Shown here piece after piece: positions 60,442-64,000 of a DNA stretch of 64,000 bases. Source of the DNA: Niastella caeni (lineage in GTDB: Bacteria > Bacteroidota > Bacteroidia > Chitinophagales > Chitinophagaceae). Location: NCBI RefSeq assembly GCF_004834005.1, contig NZ_STFF01000001.1, forward strand, positions 619,347-683,346. The letters run 5' to 3'. The notes beneath the pieces were generated by a model. The model worked only from the letters and a program-made list of their open reading frames with translations. It searched no databases and had not been told where the DNA came from. The position numbers and the translations under genes are program-made. Each line of letters begins with the position of its first letter. Position 1 is the first letter of the stretch.

Positions 60442-61914
60442 TTAATTTTCTTTATTCCCCTCGTCAAGCAAAGGCTTCAATGCTCTGAGTTTTGCCGCCT
60501 TCTCTTCAGTAGTTTCTACCTTTTCCTTCTTCCTGGTCGCTTTCTCCTTTTTAACCTTTACCGGCGTTTCCTCTTCTTCCTCCACCTCCTCTTCTCCTTC
60601 TACGGCCTTTGCATCTGCAGCTTTCTTTTTCACTTTGGCTTCCTTCGCTTTTGCATTGTCAGCATCTACCGGCGCTTCCAACTGTTCAACATTTCTCGCT
60701 ACACTCAGAATGATGCCAATGGCTAAGCAGGTGAACAAAAATGAACTTCCGCCCATACTTACTAGCGGTAAGGTCACCCCTGTTACCGGGAACAAATTCA
60801 CGGTTACCGCCATATTGATCAGTGCCTGTATCACCAGGGTAAAGCTTAACCCCAACGCCAGAAATGCCCCAAAAGCATAAGGGCATTTTTTGAATATTCG
60901 TATACTTCGTAACAGGAACAGCAGGTATACAAATAAAATAAAACCGCCTCCTATCAGTCCATATTCTTCAATGATGATCGCAAAAATGAAATCCGAATAT
61001 GGATGCGGTAAAAAGTTGCGTGTTTGACTATTACCTGGTCCTAGTCCCAGCAAGCCGCCTTTTGCAATGGCGATCTTTGACTGGTTTATCTGGTAATTCT
61101 CATCTTTATCTACCTGCTTGCTGTCATAAATAAAGTTCTGCACGCGGCTTATCCAGGTAGGCACCCGACCTACTTGTATAAAGAATGGCAGTTCGCTACA
61201 TTTCTCTTCCTTTTTATCATAGAATGCCACGGCTATCATCACCAGTATGGCAACCGGTATGGCAGCAACGCCCATCGTCAGCAACAGGTGTTTGGTGCTT
61301 GCCCTGCCTATAAATAATAACAACATGCTGGTAGCGGCTACCAGCAATGCAGTTGACAGGTTGGCCGGTGCTATCAATATACAGATGATGGCCACCGGCA
61401 TTATGACCGGGATAAACCCTTTTTTAAAATCCTTGATCACTTCCTGCTTCTTGCTTAACAAGCGGCTCAGGAACATGAACAACGCCAGTTTAGCCAGGTC
61501 GGAAGTTTGAAATGTTAGATTAATGATAGGTAGCCGAATCCACCGGCTACCTTCATTTAATTTTAACCCAAAGAATAATGTGTATATCAATAAGGGGATC
61601 GACAGCATAAATAAAATGCGCGCCACCCTTGAATACAAAGTATAATTTACCCGGTGCGAAAAATAAATAATAGCTAACCCCACAGCAGTAAATATTACCT
61701 GTTTGAACAGGTATACCTCTGTGTTGCCGCGGTTATACTTGTAAGCTAATAACCCGGTTGAACTATATACCGCCAGCATCGACACCAATGCCAACAAGAC
61801 CACAATGGCCCAGATAACTTTATCGCCCCGGGTTTTGCTCAGCAGGCCGCTTTGCGCCTGCCCGCCCGCAGGCAGGTTTGGCTCCTTTAACGATATGTCG
61901 TTTGCGCCTGTCAT
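60442..61914 (-). CDS. ftsW: Septal peptidoglycan polymerase FtsW, with acidic/Lys-rich tail
   Basis: A SEDS glycosyltransferase that polymerises lipid II at the septum with its partner PBP. Ten membrane spans with the SEDS landmarks GSRWIRL, KGGLLGLGPGNSQTRNFLPHPYSDFIFAIIIEEYGLIGG and PLVSMGGSSFL are seen. About 100 extra C-terminal residues are a Glu/Lys-rich cytoplasmic tail (VEGEEEVEEEEETPVKVKKEKA), unusual in FtsW generally. The N-terminus (LKEPNLPAGGQAQSGLLS) is partly encoded by a palindrome. Overlap or spacing with murG is about nine bases, so the two are tightly coupled. Confidence 0.95.
   Translation of the reverse strand: MTGANDISLKEPNLPAGGQAQSGLLSKTRGDKVIWAIVVLLALVSMLAVYSSTGLLAYKYNRGNTEVYLFKQVIFTAVGLAIIYFSHRVNYTLYSRVARILFMLSIPLLIYTLFFGLKLNEGSRWIRLPIINLTFQTSDLAKLALFMFLSRLLSKKQEVIKDFKKGFIPVIMPVAIICILIAPANLSTALLVAATSMLLLFIGRASTKHLLLTMGVAAIPVAILVMIAVAFYDKKEEKCSELPFFIQVGRVPTWISRVQNFIYDSKQVDKDENYQINQSKIAIAKGGLLGLGPGNSQTRNFLPHPYSDFIFAIIIEEYGLIGGGFILFVYLLFLLRSIRIFKKCPYAFGAFLALGLSFTLVIQALINMAVTVNLFPVTGVTLPLVSMGGSSFLFTCLAIGIILSVARNVEQLEAPVDADNAKAKEAKVKKKAADAKAVEGEEEVEEEEETPVKVKKEKATRKKEKVETTEEKAAKLRALKPLLDEGNKEN
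61857..61876. repeat. Palindrome CCTGCC...GGCAGG inside the ftsW reading frame
   Basis: CCTGCCcGCccGCaGGCAGG lies within the first 20 codons of ftsW (NLPAGGQAQ). Similar GGCAGG/GGCGGGC palindromes occur in intergenic cores at 3825, 33967 and 49946. Confidence 0.65.
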
Positions 61915-61948
61915 TTATCTATTAACTGAAATATCTTTACCAGTGTTC

Positions 61949-63289
61949 TTATAATTCCCTTACCGCCTTCTTAAACTGATCACCCCGATCTTCATAATTC
62001 TTGAACAGGTCGAAGCTCGCACAGGCCGGACTTAACAAAACGGTGTCGCCCGGACTGGCAAAATGAAACGCAGCTTTTACTGCTTCATCGGCACTGCTGG
62101 TGTTTACCATCAGTTGCACATCGCTTTTAAAAGCCTCATGGATCTTACGGTTATCGGTACCCAAACACACAATCGCTTTTACTTTCTCCCGAACCAGGTC
62201 TGTAAGGATAGAGTAATCATTTCCTTTATCTACGCCACCCAAAATCAAGATCGTAGGCCGATCCATACTTTCCAGGGCAAACCACGTGCTGTTCACGTTG
62301 GTAGACTTGCTATCATTGATGAACTCAACCCCGCGTATGGTGCTCACTGGCTCCATTCTGTGTGCCAGCGATTCGAACGTTTGAACGGCTACGCGGATCT
62401 TCTCTTTGCGAATCCCCACCGTTACGCCACCTAAACTTGCTGCCATCGTGTTGTTCTGGTTATGTTTGCCCTTTAATGTAAAATCGTTCACATTCATCTG
62501 CATTCTCTCATCGTCAACTGCTACAGTCATCTGTCCGTTCCTGATAAAACCGCCCTGGGGTAATTCTTTGCTCATACTGAATGGTAATGGGTTAGATTTG
62601 ATGGAATATTTCTCTAAATATTGCATGGTTACCGGATCATCGGCACAGTAAATAAAATAGTCCTGCTCCGTTTGATTCTCTGTTATCCGAAACTTACTGT
62701 GTATGTAATTTTCGAACCGGTAATCATAGCGATCTAAATGGTCTTCTGAGATATTGGTGAGTATAGCTACATCCGGCCTGAACGTATGGATATCATCCAA
62801 CTGAAAACTGCTGATCTCTGCCACGTACCATTCTTTTGGATCTTCAGCAATTTGCTTTGCGAATGAATACCCGATGTTGCCTACGAGCGCACAATCCAAA
62901 CCACCTGTTTTACAAATGTGGTACATCAATGACGTCGTAGTGGTCTTTCCGTTACTGCCGGTAATGCCAATGATCTTACTGTTGCCTTTGTAGCGGTATG
63001 CAAATTCTATTTCACTGATCACCGGTATCCCTTTCTTCCTGATCTTCTTTACGAGTTCGTTCTTTTCAGGAATGCCCGGGCTTTTCATCACTTCATCCGC
63101 ATTCAGGATCTTCTCTTCGGTATGTTGATTTGCTTCCCACACTATGCCATGCTTGTTCAGTTCTTCCTGGTACTTCTCCTTAACCGGTCCACCGTCTGAT
63201 ACAAATACATCATACCCTTTTTGCACGCCAAGGATGGCAGTGCCAACGCCGCTTTCGCCGGCTCCAAGTATAACCAAACGCTTACTCAT
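61949..63289 (-). CDS. murD: UDP-N-acetylmuramoylalanine--D-glutamate ligase MurD
   Basis: It adds D-Glu to UDP-MurNAc-L-Ala. The N-terminal fold starts RLVILGAGESGVGTAIL, the ATP site is GITGSNGKTTTTSLM, followed by AEISSFQLDDI and the C-terminal FINDSKSTN(V)NSTW and LLSPACASFDLFKNYEDRGDQF, which are MurD-specific. Length 446 aa is standard. It is 34 bases upstream of ftsW in the operon. Confidence 0.97.
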   Translation of the reverse strand: MSKRLVILGAGESGVGTAILGVQKGYDVFVSDGGPVKEKYQEELNKHGIVWEANQHTEEKILNADEVMKSPGIPEKNELVKKIRKKGIPVISEIEFAYRYKGNSKIIGITGSNGKTTTTSLMYHICKTGGLDCALVGNIGYSFAKQIAEDPKEWYVAEISSFQLDDIHTFRPDVAILTNISEDHLDRYDYRFENYIHSKFRITENQTEQDYFIYCADDPVTMQYLEKYSIKSNPLPFSMSKELPQGGFIRNGQMTVAVDDERMQMNVNDFTLKGKHNQNNTMAASLGGVTVGIRKEKIRVAVQTFESLAHRMEPVSTIRGVEFINDSKSTNVNSTWFALESMDRPTILILGGVDKGNDYSILTDLVREKVKAIVCLGTDNRKIHEAFKSDVQLMVNTSSADEAVKAAFHFASPGDTVLLSPACASFDLFKNYEDRGDQFKKAVREL

Positions 63290-63311
63290 GTAATTACTAA
63301 CTCCATTTATG

Positions 63312-63328
63312 CCGCGCCTTCGGCGCGG
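63312..63328. other. GC-rich hairpin CCGCGCC-ttc-GGCGCGG between mraY and murD
   Basis: A perfect 7-bp GC stem with a three-base loop, 23 bases upstream of murD, without a T run on either strand. It may slow transcription or protect the mRNA; it is not a convincing terminator. The remaining 63329-63517 has no gene. Confidence 0.6.
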
Positions 63329-63517
63329 TTCCTTATATTGTTACCATTCGGGTAATTCGGATTAAAGGGGGTTCTTCGATAGTTTGAATTCTTACTGTCC
63401 TACCACACTCTACCTACTACTATGATTGGTTTTCCTTAAGTGGAAATTCAGAGTGATGGTTTTTCAGTAATCTGGTCACTATATTTTTAAGGTACCGGCT
63501 AACCGGTCTCGCTACTA

Positions 63518-64000
63518 TTATCTTATTTTCAGGGTTACGATCGCAAACACGATGCACAGAATGGTCACGATCCAGAATCTCGTAACGATCTTCGATTCAT
63601 GATAGCCCAGTTTCTGATAGTGGTGGTGCAGCGGGCTCATCAGGAAGATCCGTTTACCTTCACCATATTTCCGTTTCGTGTATTTGAAATAAGTTACCTG
63701 CAGGATCACGCTTAAGTTCTCAACCAGGAACACACCGCAGAAAATAGGTATCAGCAATTCTTTTCTAACAATAATGGCCAGCGCCGCAATGATACCGCCT
63801 AGTGTTAAACTACCTGTATCACCCATAAACACCTGCGCCGGATATGCATTATACCACAGGAACCCTACGCACGCCCCGATAAGCGCTCCAATGAATATAG
63901 ACAACTCACCCAGGTTGGGGATGTACATGATGTTCAGATATTCGGCAAACCGAAGGTTACCGCTGGCATAGGCAAAGATGCCCAAACACGCACCGATGAT
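63518..64000 (-). CDS. mraY: Phospho-MurNAc-pentapeptide translocase MraY (3' part)
   Basis: MraY makes lipid I by moving phospho-MurNAc-pentapeptide onto undecaprenyl phosphate. Only the last 160 residues are in the window and the frame runs off its right edge. The catalytic [12 protein letters not shown] and the histidine motif [22 protein letters not shown] are present, with membrane spans between them. It is the first visible gene of the minus-strand dcw cluster; 228 bases separate it from murD. Confidence 0.96.
   Translation of the reverse strand: MIGACLGIFAYASGNLRFAEYLNIMYIPNLGELSIFIGALIGACVGFLWYNAYPAQVFMGDTGSLTLGGIIAALAIIVRKELLIPIFCGVFLVENLSVILQVTYFKYTKRKYGEGKRIFLMSPLHHHYQKLGYHESKIVTRFWIVTILCIVFAIVTLKIR

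Overview
The window reads as chromosome of a Bacteroidota bacterium, most likely family Chitinophagaceae (Niastella/Chitinophaga-like). Three things point there. Several genes carry the Bacteroidota -7 promoter box TAnnTTTG, twice with an exact TTG-N19 partner. The gene content is typical of the phylum: a type IX secretion sorting domain, DUF4293, DUF6427-like, TIGR04222 and ISAon1-type genes. The dcw division cluster is also present. The species is an inference; no rRNA is present.

Layout. 0-4.3 kb is a worn accessory stretch: an outer-membrane protein end, a lipid A-type acyltransferase, a 5'-truncated ISAon1 transposase, tRNA-Pro, a frameshifted TIG-like remnant, an AT-rich alpha/beta hydrolase and tRNA-Ser. 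4.3-12.2 kb holds dnaA, a roughly 1 kb AT-rich gap, an FAD-dependent dehydrogenase, a secreted phospholipase C-like protein and a NatAB-like ABC pair. 12.2-20 kb holds a LigT-like protein, a coiled-coil protein behind two BlaI/MecI-like palindromes, an NDP-sugar pyrophosphorylase, glyA, a DUF4293 protein and a T9SS substrate. 20-30.8 kb holds uvrA, an ECF sigma factor, a split DsbD system, purQ and envelope proteins. 31-42 kb holds kup, two tandem Bem46-like hydrolases, oxyR with a divergent candidate small RNA, two tandem TIGR04222 proteins and two tandem S66 carboxypeptidases. 42-52.7 kb holds metG, a beta-hydroxyacid dehydrogenase, glycerate kinase, a FadN-like beta-oxidation enzyme, a metzincin, an ABC pair and a TIGR01777 protein. 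53-64 kb is the dcw cluster on the minus strand, in transcription order mraY(partial)-murD-ftsW-murG-murC-ftsQ-ftsA-ftsZ.

The most unusual signal is not a gene. Nearly every non-operonic gap carries a degenerate tandem array with a strict period of 7 or 8 bp. Each array tends to have about five units per arm (35 or 40 bp). In at least nine places two arms of complementary orientation flank a short core, making a long imperfect inverted repeat. The word differs from site to site (AGTTNNNN, GTTTNNN, GTTNCNN, GCNNNAA, CAATNNN, GATTTNNN, TTGKRCC) while period and arm length stay the same. Arrays abut or overlap the stop codons of about a dozen genes, supply the last residues of the LigT-like protein, contain the glyA -33 box, and interrupt the dcw cluster. 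The clearest is a 23-unit perfect heptamer array directly after the ftsA stop. I know of no named element with this architecture; the nearest known comparison is the heptanucleotide STRR repeats of filamentous cyanobacteria.
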